In this document: positions 45,612-54,928 of the stretch, one piece after another
How the letters are laid out: every line of letters begins with the position of its first letter
How positions within the stretch are numbered: the stretch's first letter is position 1
NCBI RefSeq assembly: GCF_005405285.1
Contig: NZ_BJDT01000001.1
Location: 282,726 to 346,725 of the forward strand
Direction: 5' to 3'
Length of the DNA: 64,000 bases
Source of the DNA: Weissella sagaensis
Lineage (GTDB): Bacteria > Bacillota > Bacilli > Lactobacillales > Lactobacillaceae
The notes under the pieces: generated by a model
Told to the model about the DNA's origin: nothing
Database searches by the model: none
What the model saw: the letters and a program-made list of their open reading frames with translations, nothing else
Translations under genes and position numbers: made by a program

Positions 45612-45930
45612 AAAAAAGACTCGTCCCATCATGATTAGATATAATCTGATAGAAACGAGTCTCGTGTTACCATTCTACTTTTATTTTAACTATTACTAAT
45701 TAAAACCTTAGCAACGAGCGAGCAGTGAGCGATATGATGCTATGCTGATTCGTGTGTCTTTTAACGTAGACCATTCCGTCGTTAATTTATAGACTTGCTA
45801 CTCATTAACGCCAATCACAGGCCATTTTCAACTAGTATGATTTGAACAGCTTACACCAAATACTGTCTCTCTTAACAAATCATAATTAATTTACTTTCCT
45901 GATCAACTTGTTTATTCTTCTGAAATACTT
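45612..45930 (-). promoter_or_regulatory. T-box riboswitch (tRNA-Met) upstream of metQ
   Basis: On the minus strand a long leader ends with the T-box bulge TGGT (45672-45669, expecting a discriminator A as in tRNA-Met) in 'AATGGTAACACGAGAC'. The terminator follows: AGACTCGT with ACGAGTCT (45617-45662) plus TTTTT. Upstream stem I has an AG bulge (AGAGAGA) and a likely ATG specifier (45825-45823). Low charged tRNA-Met would allow read-through into metQNI. Confidence 0.85.
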
Positions 45931-45936
45931 AACCGT

Positions 45937-45965
45937 ATTTTAGTTGATATTATCTGTTGTGTCAA
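45937..45965 (-). promoter_or_regulatory. Promoter of the metQNI operon
   Basis: Minus-strand TTGACA (45965-45960), a 17-base spacer and TAAAAT (45942-45937), a near-consensus sigma-A promoter starting just after the yoaK-like stop. Confidence 0.85.
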
Positions 45966-45974
45966 CTACCACTA

Positions 45975-46637
45975 TCATTTTTCTTCACGATTAACCAAAA
46001 CAAGGATGCCTAGTATTAAAATGGGGGCGATGAAGAGTGCACCTTGATGTAATAATTGCATCGCAAAAAAAGCCAAAATTGCTGAAGCAAAAAAAGCCAA
46101 AATAACGGGAGCCACCCGTCCAGCACGATGCAACGCCGATTTATCATGCCATAATAAACCATTAGTTAAACCACTACTAAGGGTTCGTAAATTACCAGTG
46201 CTTAAGATGGTCATATAAGGCATTCCATGAATGAGATTAAATGTATCTGCCTGAATGGCCATAAAAAAGGCTAGTAATGGCAGGATAATATTGGATGAAA
46301 CAGTGTGATATTCTAATAAAGCGACACCGACTAAACCTATAAATTCAATGAGTAAAGCTATCATAGTATGTGATTGCTGGTGTTTTTTTGCAAATTGTTT
46401 CAAAAGCTGGTTAAAACTAGTGCCCATTAAAAAAGCAAATACGGGCCAGAAATAAATTAAGGCATGTAACCATTTACCGTTGGCAATATTTAGACCAATT
46501 TGTAATAAATTACCGCTTTGAAAGCTTGCAAAACGCATATCATGAATTTGAAATGTATAGGCATCAATAAAGCCAGCTGTTGCTGCGAGCAACATCCCCG
46601 TGCGCATTGATTCTTTAATTGGATAATGATGAATCAT
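45975..46637 (-). CDS. YoaK-family membrane protein (DUF1275)
   Basis: 220 residues, about six helices. 'TGMLLAATAGFIDAYTFQIHDMRFASFQSGNLLQIG' is the DUF1275 signature. Function unknown; some relatives are linked to membrane transport. It reads towards the metQ operon, but the T-box promoter 10 bases after its stop makes the met genes independent. Confidence 0.85.
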   Translation of the reverse strand: MIHHYPIKESMRTGMLLAATAGFIDAYTFQIHDMRFASFQSGNLLQIGLNIANGKWLHALIYFWPVFAFLMGTSFNQLLKQFAKKHQQSHTMIALLIEFIGLVGVALLEYHTVSSNIILPLLAFFMAIQADTFNLIHGMPYMTILSTGNLRTLSSGLTNGLLWHDKSALHRAGRVAPVILAFFASAILAFFAMQLLHQGALFIAPILILGILVLVNREEK

Positions 46638-46775
46638 GATAATCGTTCCTTAATAAAAAATTATTGCTGTGACAATTTCCTTAGTATACCACTAGTTATA
46701 TCATCCTAACATGACTTTACACCCTGTGATTTGTGTTAAAATAGTAACAATATAGAAAATGAGGAGAATTTTGTT

Positions 46776-48251
46776 ATGGCTTTAGCATATCCAGATGATA
46801 GCTTGGCATTACACACAGATGCGTACCAATTATCAATGATGCAAACGTACTTTATGAAGGGAATTCATGAACGCAAGGCAGTTTACGAAATGTACTTTCG
46901 CAAACTACCATTTCAAAATGGTTATGCCGTTTTTGCAGGATTGGAACGGGTTGTAAATTTTTTGAGTGGGTTACATTTTTCTCAGAGTGATCTTGATTAT
47001 CTACGTTCAACTGGGGAGTTTAATGAAGCATTTTTAGATTACTTAAAAAATTGGCGCTTTAAAGGAACCGTTCGGATGCCAAGCGAAGGAGATGTTGTTT
47101 TTAACAATGAGCCTATCGTGCAGGTTGAGGCAACTGTTTTTGATGCGCAATTAATAGAGACCCCGTTACTAAACATTATTAACTATCAAACTTTGATTGC
47201 CACAAAGGCTTCAAGAATTCGTTCAGTTGTTGGTGATCAAACTTTGATGGAATTTGGTTCACGTCGTGCACAAGAAATGGACGCAGCCCTTTGGGGAACA
47301 CGTGCTGCTTACATTGGGGGCTTTAACGCAACTTCAAATGTGCGAGCAGGTAAATTATTTGGTATTCCAATTTCTGGGACACATGCACACAGTTTAGTAC
47401 AAGTCTATCGTAATGATTATGAAGCTTTTAAAGCCTATGCAGAGACGCATCATGATGTGGTCTTTTTGGTTGATACGTATGATACATTACGCTCTGGTGT
47501 GCCAGCTGCAATTCGTGTGGCACAAGAAATGGGTGATAAAATTAACTTTATCGGTGTTCGTATCGATTCAGGTGACTTGGCTTACGTCTCTAAAGGGGTT
47601 CGTAAGATGTTGGATGAAGCTGGTTTTCCAGAGGCATCTATTGTGGCATCAAATGATTTGGATGAAACAACGATTAAGAGTTTGAAGTTCCAAGGTGCTA
47701 AAATTGATACATGGGGTATTGGAACAAAATTAATCACGGCATACGACCAGGCTGCGCTTGGTGGTGTTTATAAAGTGGTATCAGTCGAGGATGAAAATGG
47801 TGAGATGACCGACACAATTAAGATTTCAGGGTCGGCTGAAAAGATTTCAACGCCAGGTCAAAAGCAAGTTTGGCGTATTACACGTAATTCTGATGGTAAG
47901 TCACAAGGGGATTATGTTGCCTTATGGCATGAAGACCCAACTAATTTGCCTGAGGGCTTGTATATGTTCCATCCTAGTTATCCATACTTGAATAAGACAG
48001 TTGTTGATTATACAGCACGACCAATCTTACAAGATATTTTTGTGGACGGCGAATTGGTTTATAAACTACCAACTTTGGATGAAGTACGGACATTTGCCCA
48101 ACACCACATCAATTCATTATATTCAGAATATCGCCGTGATATGAATCCACAAGAATATCCTGTTGATTTGTCACAAGATGCATGGGACCATAAGATGAAT
48201 CTTATTAAGAAAACCCGTGCATATGTTGATGAAATTAATAAAAACAATTAA
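46776..48251 (+). CDS. pncB: Nicotinate phosphoribosyltransferase
   Basis: 491 residues. Converts nicotinate and PRPP to nicotinate mononucleotide, the entry to Preiss-Handler NAD salvage. 'LHTDAYQLSMMQTYF' start, 'MEFGSRRAQEMDAALWGTRAAYIGGFNATSN' with the phosphorylated-His region 'GTHAHSLV', and 'VRIDSGDLAYVSKGVRK'. Forms an operon with nadE. A TAAAAT -10-like element (46737-46742) and TTTACAC/GTGTTAAA arms around it may be a NiaR-type site, unproven. GAGGAGA precedes the ATG. Confidence 0.95.
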   Translation: MALAYPDDSLALHTDAYQLSMMQTYFMKGIHERKAVYEMYFRKLPFQNGYAVFAGLERVVNFLSGLHFSQSDLDYLRSTGEFNEAFLDYLKNWRFKGTVRMPSEGDVVFNNEPIVQVEATVFDAQLIETPLLNIINYQTLIATKASRIRSVVGDQTLMEFGSRRAQEMDAALWGTRAAYIGGFNATSNVRAGKLFGIPISGTHAHSLVQVYRNDYEAFKAYAETHHDVVFLVDTYDTLRSGVPAAIRVAQEMGDKINFIGVRIDSGDLAYVSKGVRKMLDEAGFPEASIVASNDLDETTIKSLKFQGAKIDTWGIGTKLITAYDQAALGGVYKVVSVEDENGEMTDTIKISGSAEKISTPGQKQVWRITRNSDGKSQGDYVALWHEDPTNLPEGLYMFHPSYPYLNKTVVDYTARPILQDIFVDGELVYKLPTLDEVRTFAQHHINSLYSEYRRDMNPQEYPVDLSQDAWDHKMNLIKKTRAYVDEINKNN

Positions 48252-48278
48252 TAGTAATATTTCTTAAGGGAGGCTGTT

Positions 48279-49103
48279 ATGCGAACATTACAAGCAGAGA
48301 TTATTCAAACATTAGGTGTTCAACCGACAATTGATTCAGAAACTGAAATTAACCGTTCAATATCATTATTGAAAGATTACTTAATTAAGACCGGTCTTAA
48401 GACTCTTGTATTAGGTATTTCAGGTGGCCAGGACTCATTGTTGGCTGGTAAGTTAGCGCAGTTGGCTGTTATGCAACTACGTGCAGAAACTGGTGATAAA
48501 ACTTATCAATTTATTGCGATGCGGTTACCATATAGTCAACAATCTGATGAGTCAGATGCAATGGCTGCTATTGCTTGGCAAGGTGCTGATCAAACAGTAA
48601 CGGTTAATATTAAAGATTCAGTTGAAGGTGTTGTGACGCAGTTAGAAGCTAATGGTATTGCAGTAACTGATTTTAATAAGGGAAATATTAAAGCTCGTGA
48701 GCGTATGATTGCACAGTATGGTGTTGCTGCAGCTAAACAAGGTGTTGTGATTGGAACTGATCATGCAGCCGAAGCGTTAGCAGGCTTTTATACGAAGTTT
48801 GGGGATGGTGCAGCAGATGTGACACCATTATATCGTTTAAATAAACGACAAGGTCGTCAGCTATTAGCTTACTTAGATGCACCAAAAAACTTATACGAAA
48901 AGGTGCCAACAGCTGATTTGGAAGAAGATCGGCCAGCATTGCCTGACGAAGAGGCTTTAGGCGTAACCTATGATGCAATTGATGACTATTTGGAAGGCAA
49001 AGAAGTATCTGATGCGGATGCTAATCAAATTGAGCATTTGTATACAACTTCTGAACATAAACGCCGTCAACCTGTAACTGTCTTTGATGAGTGGTGGCGT
49101 TAA
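48279..49103 (+). CDS. nadE: NAD synthetase (ammonia-dependent)
   Basis: 274 residues. Amidates nicotinate adenine dinucleotide to NAD. PP-loop '[15 protein letters not shown]' (about 45-59), '[34 protein letters not shown]' and the final '[14 protein letters not shown]' are characteristic. There is no glutaminase domain, so it uses ammonia. Second gene of pncB-nadE; AAGGGAGG upstream. Confidence 0.97.
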   Translation: MRTLQAEIIQTLGVQPTIDSETEINRSISLLKDYLIKTGLKTLVLGISGGQDSLLAGKLAQLAVMQLRAETGDKTYQFIAMRLPYSQQSDESDAMAAIAWQGADQTVTVNIKDSVEGVVTQLEANGIAVTDFNKGNIKARERMIAQYGVAAAKQGVVIGTDHAAEALAGFYTKFGDGAADVTPLYRLNKRQGRQLLAYLDAPKNLYEKVPTADLEEDRPALPDEEALGVTYDAIDDYLEGKEVSDADANQIEHLYTTSEHKRRQPVTVFDEWWR

Positions 49104-49126
49104 AAAATAAAAAGTGTAAAAATTAT

Positions 49127-49176
49127 GGGCCGTTAGTCTAACCATTTTGAGATGGTAGATTAACGGCCCTGTTTTT
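49127..49176 (+). terminator. Terminator after nadE
   Basis: GGGCCGTTA (49127-49135) pairs with TAACGGCCC (49161-49169), with inner TCTA/TAGA and CCAT/ATGG helices. TTTTT follows at 49172. Confidence 0.9.
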
Positions 49177-49187
49177 ATGATGTGATT

Positions 49188-50204
49188 TTAATGTGCTTGC
49201 CAATCAATACGAGGTTGTTGGCTTAAAATATTATCGATTTGATCTAATTCAGCTTGGCTAAAGTTTAAGTGGTTTAAAGCTTTAACATTGTCAACTAATT
49301 GTTCCGGACGACTAGCGCCGATAATAACACTAGCGACTTCAGAATGTCTAAGATCCCAAGCTAAAGCCATTTCAGCTAATGTTTGGTGGCGGTTTTTAGC
49401 AACCTCGTTTAAGTTTTGAACAGTTTGAATAGTAGCTTCGACTTGATTTTCATGCAAGAAGGGACTGTTACTTTTAGCTGCACGTGAGGACTTTGGAATA
49501 CCATTTAGATATTTATCAGTCAACAAACCTTGTGATAGCGGACTAAAGACAGCGGCTGCTTTGCCATACTGGCGTAAGACGGGCAATAAATCCTGTTCAA
49601 TTTGACGATTGAACATATTATAGCGTGGTTGATGAATAATGAAAGGTGTCTTTAAATCATTGAAAATTTTAATCATTGCCTGAGTTTGAGCACCAGAATA
49701 GTTAGAAATACCAATATATAGTGCTTTGCCAGTGCGAACAAGTTGATCCAAAGCCAGTGCTGTTTCTTCAATTGGTGTGTCTGGGTCAGGGCGATGAGAA
49801 TAAAAAATATCCACGTAATCTAATTGTAGTCGTGCTAAACTTTGGTCAGCACTGGCGATGATGCTTTTTTTAGAACCCCAATTACCATAAGGACCATCCC
49901 ACATTTCATAACCTGCTTTACTTGAAATAACAAGTTCATCACGATAGGCATGTAAATCCTGCGCTAAAATATGGCCAAAGTTTTGTTCCGCACTACCAGG
50001 TATTGGCCCGTAGTTATTGGCCAAGTCAAAATAGGTAATGCCCAAGTCAAAGGCCTGATGGATAATGGCTTTTTGATTTTCAATAGGATCGACACTGCCA
50101 AAATTATGCCAGAGACCTAATCCGATAGCTGATAATTTTAGACCACTTTGACCAACACGATTATAAACCATCTTGTCATAACGTTCTTTATTTGCTTGAT
50201 ACAT
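49188..50204 (-). CDS. Aldo/keto reductase (YghZ/Gpr-like)
   Basis: 338 residues, TIM-barrel NADPH-dependent reductase. The tetrad region 'FDLANNYGPIPGSAE', lysine strand 'ELVISSKAGYEMWDGPYGNWGSKK' and 'IFYSHRPDPDTPIEET' match E. coli YghZ, which reduces methylglyoxal and glyceraldehyde 3-phosphate. A longer frame starts at 50291, but GGGGGA just before ATG 50204 fixes the start. Monocistronic; it converges on nadE. Substrate is inference. Confidence 0.9.
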   Translation of the reverse strand: MYQANKERYDKMVYNRVGQSGLKLSAIGLGLWHNFGSVDPIENQKAIIHQAFDLGITYFDLANNYGPIPGSAEQNFGHILAQDLHAYRDELVISSKAGYEMWDGPYGNWGSKKSIIASADQSLARLQLDYVDIFYSHRPDPDTPIEETALALDQLVRTGKALYIGISNYSGAQTQAMIKIFNDLKTPFIIHQPRYNMFNRQIEQDLLPVLRQYGKAAAVFSPLSQGLLTDKYLNGIPKSSRAAKSNSPFLHENQVEATIQTVQNLNEVAKNRHQTLAEMALAWDLRHSEVASVIIGASRPEQLVDNVKALNHLNFSQAELDQIDNILSQQPRIDWQAH

Positions 50205-50408
50205 TAAAATTCCCCCGATGATTTTATGATATACAATAGCTATTCTTAATTGTAAATTATAGCTGTAATTTAGTGGGGTGTCCAAAGCCATTTAGACCAC
50301 ATTCTAAGTCATAGAGAAATATGGTAAAATATTTATATCGATACTGACATTTAGTCAGTTAATAAAAATGAGGGTTACCACATTTTTAAAAGGAGAGAGG
50401 GACGTAAC

Positions 50409-51821
50409 ATGATGAAAATGTTTAATACCATGACGTTGACTAAGGAAGATTTCCAACCTATGCATGAAGATAAAATCAGTATGTATGTTTGTGGGCCAAC
50501 TGTCTATAATTATATTCATATTGGAAATGCACGTTCCGCAATTGCCTTTGATACGATTCGTCGTTATTTTGAGTATCGCGGTTATGAGGTGGATTACGTA
50601 TCTAATTTTACTGATGTGGATGATAAAATGATCAAGGCAGCAGCAGCTCAGGACATTACAGTCCCACAGTTAGCTGAGAAATATATTGCTGCCTTTAATG
50701 AGGATACGGCTGCGTTAAATATTAAGCCAGCTACAGTACGACCTCGAGCAACCGAACACATTACAGAAATCATTGATTTTGTGACTGACTTAATTGATAA
50801 AGGTTACGCTTATGAATCAGCTGGTGATGTGTATTATCGTGCCAAAAAATTTAAAAATTATGGTGCACTAGCTCATCAAGATTTACAAGAGATGACTTCA
50901 AATGCAGCAGGGCGTTTGGACGATGTTGAATTGGCCCGTAAAGAAGATCCAATGGATTTTGCAGTTTGGAAAGGTGAAGATGGTGATGGTGCGATTGCCT
51001 GGGATTCACCATGGGGTAAAGGTCGTCCAGGATGGCATATTGAATGTTCAGTGATGTCGACGAAGTATCTGGGTAACCATTTTGATATCCATGGTGGGGG
51101 CATTGATTTAGCGTTCCCACATCATACGAATGAAATTGCGCAAAGTGAAGTTCATACGGGCGAGCAATTTGTGAATATGTGGTTACATAATGGCTTTGTG
51201 ACAGTTGGTGATGAAAATGAAAAGATGTCTAAGTCACTTGGAAATTTTGTGACTGTTCATGACTTATTACAACAGATTGATGATCCAATGGTATTACGCT
51301 TTTTCATGGCCACAACACAATATCGTCGTGCGATTGCCTATTCAACAAAAAACATGGCGCAAGCAGGTCAAAACTTGGAACATATTCGTACTGGTTATCG
51401 TAATTTACAATTCCGCTTGCAGGATGCGCTTGAGGGGAATGACGAGCACATAACAAAGCAAGTTAATACACATATTGCAGCATTTAATGCAGCAATGGAT
51501 GATGATTTTAATGCGCCCAATGCGTTAACAGCGATTTATGAGCTAGTGGATTTGGCTAATCAATATGCGAATGCTAAGGCTGTTTATCAACAAGCAGTTC
51601 AATTTATTTTGGATAGTCTTGTGACGTTAATGGGTGTTTTTGGGGTTGATGGTTTAGCACAAGAAGAATTATTAGATGCTGATATTGATGCATTGATTAA
51701 AGAACGCGACCAAGCTCGAGCAGCAAAAAACTTTGCCCGTTCTGATGAAATTCGGGACACGTTAGCAAAGCAAGCAATCATTTTAGAAGATACACCACAA
51801 GGAACACGTTGGCATCGTTAA
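50409..51821 (+). CDS. cysS: Cysteinyl-tRNA synthetase
   Basis: 470 residues, class I. HIGH motif as '[11 protein letters not shown]', KMSKS as '[10 protein letters not shown]', and zinc ligands in 'YVCGPTVYN', '[13 protein letters not shown]' and '[10 protein letters not shown]'. AAAGGAGAGAGG precedes tandem ATGs at 50409 and 50412. No T-box is visible in the 117 bases upstream. In most Firmicutes mrnC follows cysS; here luxS comes next. Confidence 0.97.
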   Translation: MMKMFNTMTLTKEDFQPMHEDKISMYVCGPTVYNYIHIGNARSAIAFDTIRRYFEYRGYEVDYVSNFTDVDDKMIKAAAAQDITVPQLAEKYIAAFNEDTAALNIKPATVRPRATEHITEIIDFVTDLIDKGYAYESAGDVYYRAKKFKNYGALAHQDLQEMTSNAAGRLDDVELARKEDPMDFAVWKGEDGDGAIAWDSPWGKGRPGWHIECSVMSTKYLGNHFDIHGGGIDLAFPHHTNEIAQSEVHTGEQFVNMWLHNGFVTVGDENEKMSKSLGNFVTVHDLLQQIDDPMVLRFFMATTQYRRAIAYSTKNMAQAGQNLEHIRTGYRNLQFRLQDALEGNDEHITKQVNTHIAAFNAAMDDDFNAPNALTAIYELVDLANQYANAKAVYQQAVQFILDSLVTLMGVFGVDGLAQEELLDADIDALIKERDQARAAKNFARSDEIRDTLAKQAIILEDTPQGTRWHR

Positions 51822-51859
51822 TAATAAATGGCAAAAATGAGCTTTTTTTAATCAAACAG

Positions 51860-51888
51860 TTGACACAACGTGAGATTAGATTTAGCAT
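51860..51888 (+). promoter_or_regulatory. Promoter of luxS
   Basis: TTGACA (51860-51865), a 17-base spacer and TAGCAT (51883-51888). It shares a 12-base string around the -35 with the metQ promoter. Confidence 0.7.
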
Positions 51889-51894
51889 AGTCGT

Positions 51895-52132
51895 ATCGAC
51901 AGCGATAAGATGAGTACGGTCAATGTGTTTTATAGAGAGTCAGTGATGGGTGAAAACTGATAAACACTTGATTGGAAGATGGTCTTGGAGTCATAAATGA
52001 CATGAACAACACGTGAATGCCGTTCGGAAACGCCCGTTATAGCGATGAGAGGATGAGCCTAATTGGTTTATTAAATTCGGGTGGTACCACGTGATAACGT
52101 CCCGTAATCTTAATTGATTACGGGACGTTTTT
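51895..52132 (+). promoter_or_regulatory. T-box riboswitch (tRNA-Met) upstream of luxS
   Basis: T-box sequence GGGTGGTACCACG (52079-52091) with bulge TGGT (52082-52085). Terminator 52096-52109/52116-52129 plus T-run. Stem I has AGAGAG and the distal loop 'TGATGGGTGAAAACTGA'. Likely specifier ATG at 51979-51981 (in GAAGATGG). Links methyl-cycle luxS expression to methionine charging. Confidence 0.9.
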
Positions 52133-52183
52133 GTTTAAAAGCATGTCGATAATTTAGGGGAAGTTACTTAGGAGGAATTTAAC

Positions 52184-52663
52184 ATGGCAGAAGTTGAAAG
52201 TTTTTCATTGGATCACACCAAGGTACAAGCACCATACGTTCGTAAAATCGAGACACAACAAGGACCTGCAGGTGGACAAATTGTAAATTATGATTTACGT
52301 TTGACGCAACCAAACGAAACCGCCATCGAAACTGCTGGTGTACACACTTTGGAACACTTATTTGCAAGTTTGGTGCGTGATGAATTAGACGGTATTATTG
52401 ATATTTCACCATTCGGTTGCCGTACTGGTTTTCATGTGATTAGTTGGCAAGATTATTCATCGACTGAGGTAGCTGTTGCCTTTACGCATGCACTACGTAA
52501 GATTCGTGATGATATTCAATGGGATGACGTGCCTGCAACAACAATTCGTGAATGTGGTAATTTTAAAGACCACAGTTTGCACTCTGCTAAAGAATGGGCG
52601 CGCATTATTTTGGATCAAGGTTTTTCAGATGATCCATATGTTCGTCATGTTGTGGAAGCTTAA
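52184..52663 (+). CDS. luxS: S-ribosylhomocysteine lyase
   Basis: 159 residues. Splits S-ribosylhomocysteine into homocysteine and DPD, the AI-2 precursor. Metal ligands H54 and H58 (HTLEH) and C124 ('[10 protein letters not shown]'), with catalytic E57 and C79 ('[10 protein letters not shown]'). TAGGAGG lies before the ATG. No pfs gene is adjacent. A terminator follows. Confidence 0.97.
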   Translation: MAEVESFSLDHTKVQAPYVRKIETQQGPAGGQIVNYDLRLTQPNETAIETAGVHTLEHLFASLVRDELDGIIDISPFGCRTGFHVISWQDYSSTEVAVAFTHALRKIRDDIQWDDVPATTIRECGNFKDHSLHSAKEWARIILDQGFSDDPYVRHVVEA

Positions 52664-52684
52664 TTTTTGAAATGATGATAAGAC

Positions 52685-52735
52685 AAAAAAGTTGGTTAAA
52701 ATACTTGATTTACAAGTCATTAACCAGCTTTTTTT
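52685..52735 (+). terminator. Terminator after luxS
   Basis: AAAAAAGTTGGTTAA (52685-52699) pairs with TTAACCAGCTTTTTT (52720-52734), one mismatch, with an inner ACTTG/CAAGT helix. Confidence 0.9.
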
Positions 52736-52863
52736 GCCCACTAAGCAAAATAGAAGAAGACTTTAAAAGTGAAAAATCGCAATAGTTAGCATATAATATT
52801 TAAAAATTAATAATTTCTAATAATGTTTAGCAAATGAACTAGTCAAAGAGCGGGGGAAAAGAT

Positions 52864-53718
52864 ATGCCAAAAATTAGTGAAGTATTTCAAGAGTATGGCT
52901 TTAAGGACGATCGTTTAACTTTACTAGCCGGCCCATGTGCCATTGAATCATATGAAACTTGTGCTGAAGTTGTTGAAGAATTGAAGAAGATTACTGATGA
53001 GTTAGGGATTAACTATGTGTTTAAGTCATCCTTTGATAAGGCTAACCGTAGTGCCATCTCATCTGATCGTGGTTCTGGCATGGAGACGGGACTTGAAATT
53101 CTACGTCAGATTAAAGAGAAGTATAATGTGCCAATTGTGACTGATGTCCATGAGTCTTACCAATGTGCACCAGTTGCTGAAGTTGCTGATGTGTTGCAGA
53201 TTCCAGCTTATTTGAGTCGTCAGACTGATTTATTGTTAGCTGCTGCTAAGACAGGTCGCGTTGTTAACATTAAAAAGGCGCAGTTCATGGCACCAGAAGA
53301 TATTCAGAGTGCAGTGAATAAAGTTGCCTCACAAGATAATGAGCATATTTTAGTCACTGAACGTGGTACCATGTTTGGTTATCATCAGTTGGTGGTGGAT
53401 ATGACGAGTTTGATTCAAATGCGTGAAACTGGCTACCCAATCATTTACGATGCAACCCATTCAGTTCAAATTCCGAGTGGTTATGGTAACCATTCTGGTG
53501 GTAATCGTGAATACATCTTCCCATTGATGCGGGCAGCCTTATCAATTGGTATTGATGGTATTTTTGCTGAAGTCCACCCTAACCCACCTAAGGCTATTTC
53601 TGATCAAGATAGTCAGCTCTATCTATCAAAGGCACGTCCAATCCTAGAAGAAGCCAACAAGCTATTCCACGAACATCTTAACAGTAAGGTGGTGTATGCA
53701 GATGAAGACTTATTATAA
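52864..53718 (+). CDS. kdsA: 3-deoxy-D-manno-octulosonate 8-phosphate synthase (class II, metal-dependent)
   Basis: 284 residues, the usual KdsA length. Condenses arabinose 5-phosphate with phosphoenolpyruvate to Kdo-8-phosphate. The motif KANRS (59-63) marks KdsA; DAHP synthases have KPRTS here. C25, H199, E236 and D247 keep exactly the spacing (174, 37, 11) of the Aquifex metal ligands Cys11, His185, Glu222 and Asp233. 'AGPCAIES', 'SRQTDLLLAAAKTGR' and 'IYDATHSVQ' also match Aquifex KdsA. It follows GCGGGGGAAAAGAT and overlaps kdsD by 17 bases. Kdo synthesis is unexpected in a lactic acid bacterium; kdsB, kdsC and Kdo transferases are absent from the window. Confidence 0.93.
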   Translation: MPKISEVFQEYGFKDDRLTLLAGPCAIESYETCAEVVEELKKITDELGINYVFKSSFDKANRSAISSDRGSGMETGLEILRQIKEKYNVPIVTDVHESYQCAPVAEVADVLQIPAYLSRQTDLLLAAAKTGRVVNIKKAQFMAPEDIQSAVNKVASQDNEHILVTERGTMFGYHQLVVDMTSLIQMRETGYPIIYDATHSVQIPSGYGNHSGGNREYIFPLMRAALSIGIDGIFAEVHPNPPKAISDQDSQLYLSKARPILEEANKLFHEHLNSKVVYADEDLL

Positions 53719-54655
53719 AGATGCTAAAGAGACCTTTAATATTGAAATTAAAACTTTAGAAAAGGTCCGTGATGCTTTAGACGAAAGCTTTGACCAATTT
53801 GTTGATGATGTTTTACAGATGACAGGTCGTTTAATTTTTATCGCGATTGGTAAATCAGGTATTATTGCTGAAAAAATTTCGGCTTCATTTTCCTCGATTG
53901 GGGTACCAAGCTTTTTCATCGATGCTGGAAACGCCTTTCATGGTGACTTAGGTCGAGTATCCGCAGATGATGTGGTTGTATTTGTCTCTAATAGTGGTGA
54001 AACAGAAGAAGTATTACAAACGTATTTTGCGTTGCAAGAGATTTTTGGTAAAGATTTAAAAACAATTGCTTTAACAGGTGCATCAGATTCAACATTGGCA
54101 AAAAATACACAGGAGGCATTAATTGTTGATGTGGCTTCTGAAGCGGACGTTACCAAATTAGCGCCAACCAACTCAACAACGGCAACGTTGGTCGTTGGGG
54201 ATGCGTTATTAATTGCGGTTCAAAAAGAAAAGCAATTCACGAAAAAAGATTTCGCTTTGTATCATCCAGGTGGATCAATTGGTAAGCTGTTGTTGCAAAC
54301 AGTTAAAAATGTCATGCATACCAAGGTACCTTATGTTGATATCGAGACACCGCTTAACGATGTTATCTACCGTATTAGTGATTTTGGTATTGGAATGACG
54401 CTAGTAAAGGATCAAGATAAAGTTGTTGGGATTGTGACAGATGGCGATATTCGTAAGAAAATGCTTCATGTTACTAAGGTTAAGGAATCAACAGCTGCTG
54501 ATTATATGACAGAAGGGTTTATTAGTATCGACGTTAATAAACGAAATCGAGCAGCATGGCGTAAGATGGCTACGCATAACATCTCTAATTTAGTTGTTAC
54601 TGAAAAAGGTGAAGTTGCGGGAGTTATTACCATCAACGACGTTGTTGATGAATAA
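53702..54655 (+). CDS. kdsD: Arabinose 5-phosphate isomerase (KpsF/GutQ type, SIS + two CBS)
   Basis: 317 residues. Converts ribulose 5-phosphate to arabinose 5-phosphate, the KdsA substrate. SIS domain about 35-180 with 'GKSGIIAEKI' (K51), 'HGDLG' (80-84), 'SNSGETEE' (96-103) and 'YHPGGSIGKLL' (H188). K51, E103, E147 and H188 line up with the catalytic residues of E. coli KdsD. 'LAPTNSTTATLVVGDAL' is the family signature. CBS domains are at about 205-260 and 268-317. AAGGTGG lies nine bases before ATG 53702 and only three before the in-frame ATG 53696. Pairing with kdsA supports a Kdo module over a general SIS isomerase. Confidence 0.9.
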   Translation: MKTYYKDAKETFNIEIKTLEKVRDALDESFDQFVDDVLQMTGRLIFIAIGKSGIIAEKISASFSSIGVPSFFIDAGNAFHGDLGRVSADDVVVFVSNSGETEEVLQTYFALQEIFGKDLKTIALTGASDSTLAKNTQEALIVDVASEADVTKLAPTNSTTATLVVGDALLIAVQKEKQFTKKDFALYHPGGSIGKLLLQTVKNVMHTKVPYVDIETPLNDVIYRISDFGIGMTLVKDQDKVVGIVTDGDIRKKMLHVTKVKESTAADYMTEGFISIDVNKRNRAAWRKMATHNISNLVVTEKGEVAGVITINDVVDE

Positions 54656-54731
54656 CAAACTTAATGAAAAATAAAATCTGTTAAACTAATGAGTTAAACG
54701 TTTTAATTATATTTTACTAGTTAGTTAACTG

Positions 54732-54760
54732 TTTACCTAAGTAAATAAACATGATATAGT
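54732..54760 (+). promoter_or_regulatory. Promoter of the pyrimidine operon
   Basis: TTTACC (54732-54737), a 17-base spacer and extended -10 TGATATAGT (54752-54760). Confidence 0.6.
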
Positions 54761-54784
54761 AATGTCAATCAAGAATAACCTTTA

Positions 54785-54906
54785 AGTGTAGTCCAGTGAG
54801 GCTAACAAAGGATACCCAAGTTGATGGCAGTCATCCAAAATAGGTGAATCATACTATCGAATAACTTAGTAAGCCTTATGAATCACTGGATTCATAGGGC
54901 TTTTTT
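54785..54906 (+). promoter_or_regulatory. PyrR-dependent attenuator of the pyr operon
   Basis: AGTCCAGTGAGGCT (54790-54803) followed by AAAGGAT is the PyrR RNA-binding loop (consensus TCCAGAGAGGCT). A terminator follows: 13-bp stem 54872-54884/54889-54901 with TTTTTT. UMP-bound PyrR would favour termination. pyrR itself is not in the window. Confidence 0.9.
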
Positions 54907-54928
54907 GCGTAAACAATGAGGAGATAGC

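Noticed and set aside
45612-45930. SAM riboswitch upstream of metQ
   Set aside because: The TGGT bulge, AG-bulge stem I and ATG specifier fit a T-box; no SAM-I or SMK-box core was recognised.
52864-53718. DAHP synthase (AroF/AroG-like) instead of KdsA
   Set aside because: The substrate motif is KANRS, not KPRTS, and the gene is paired with an arabinose 5-phosphate isomerase-like gene.
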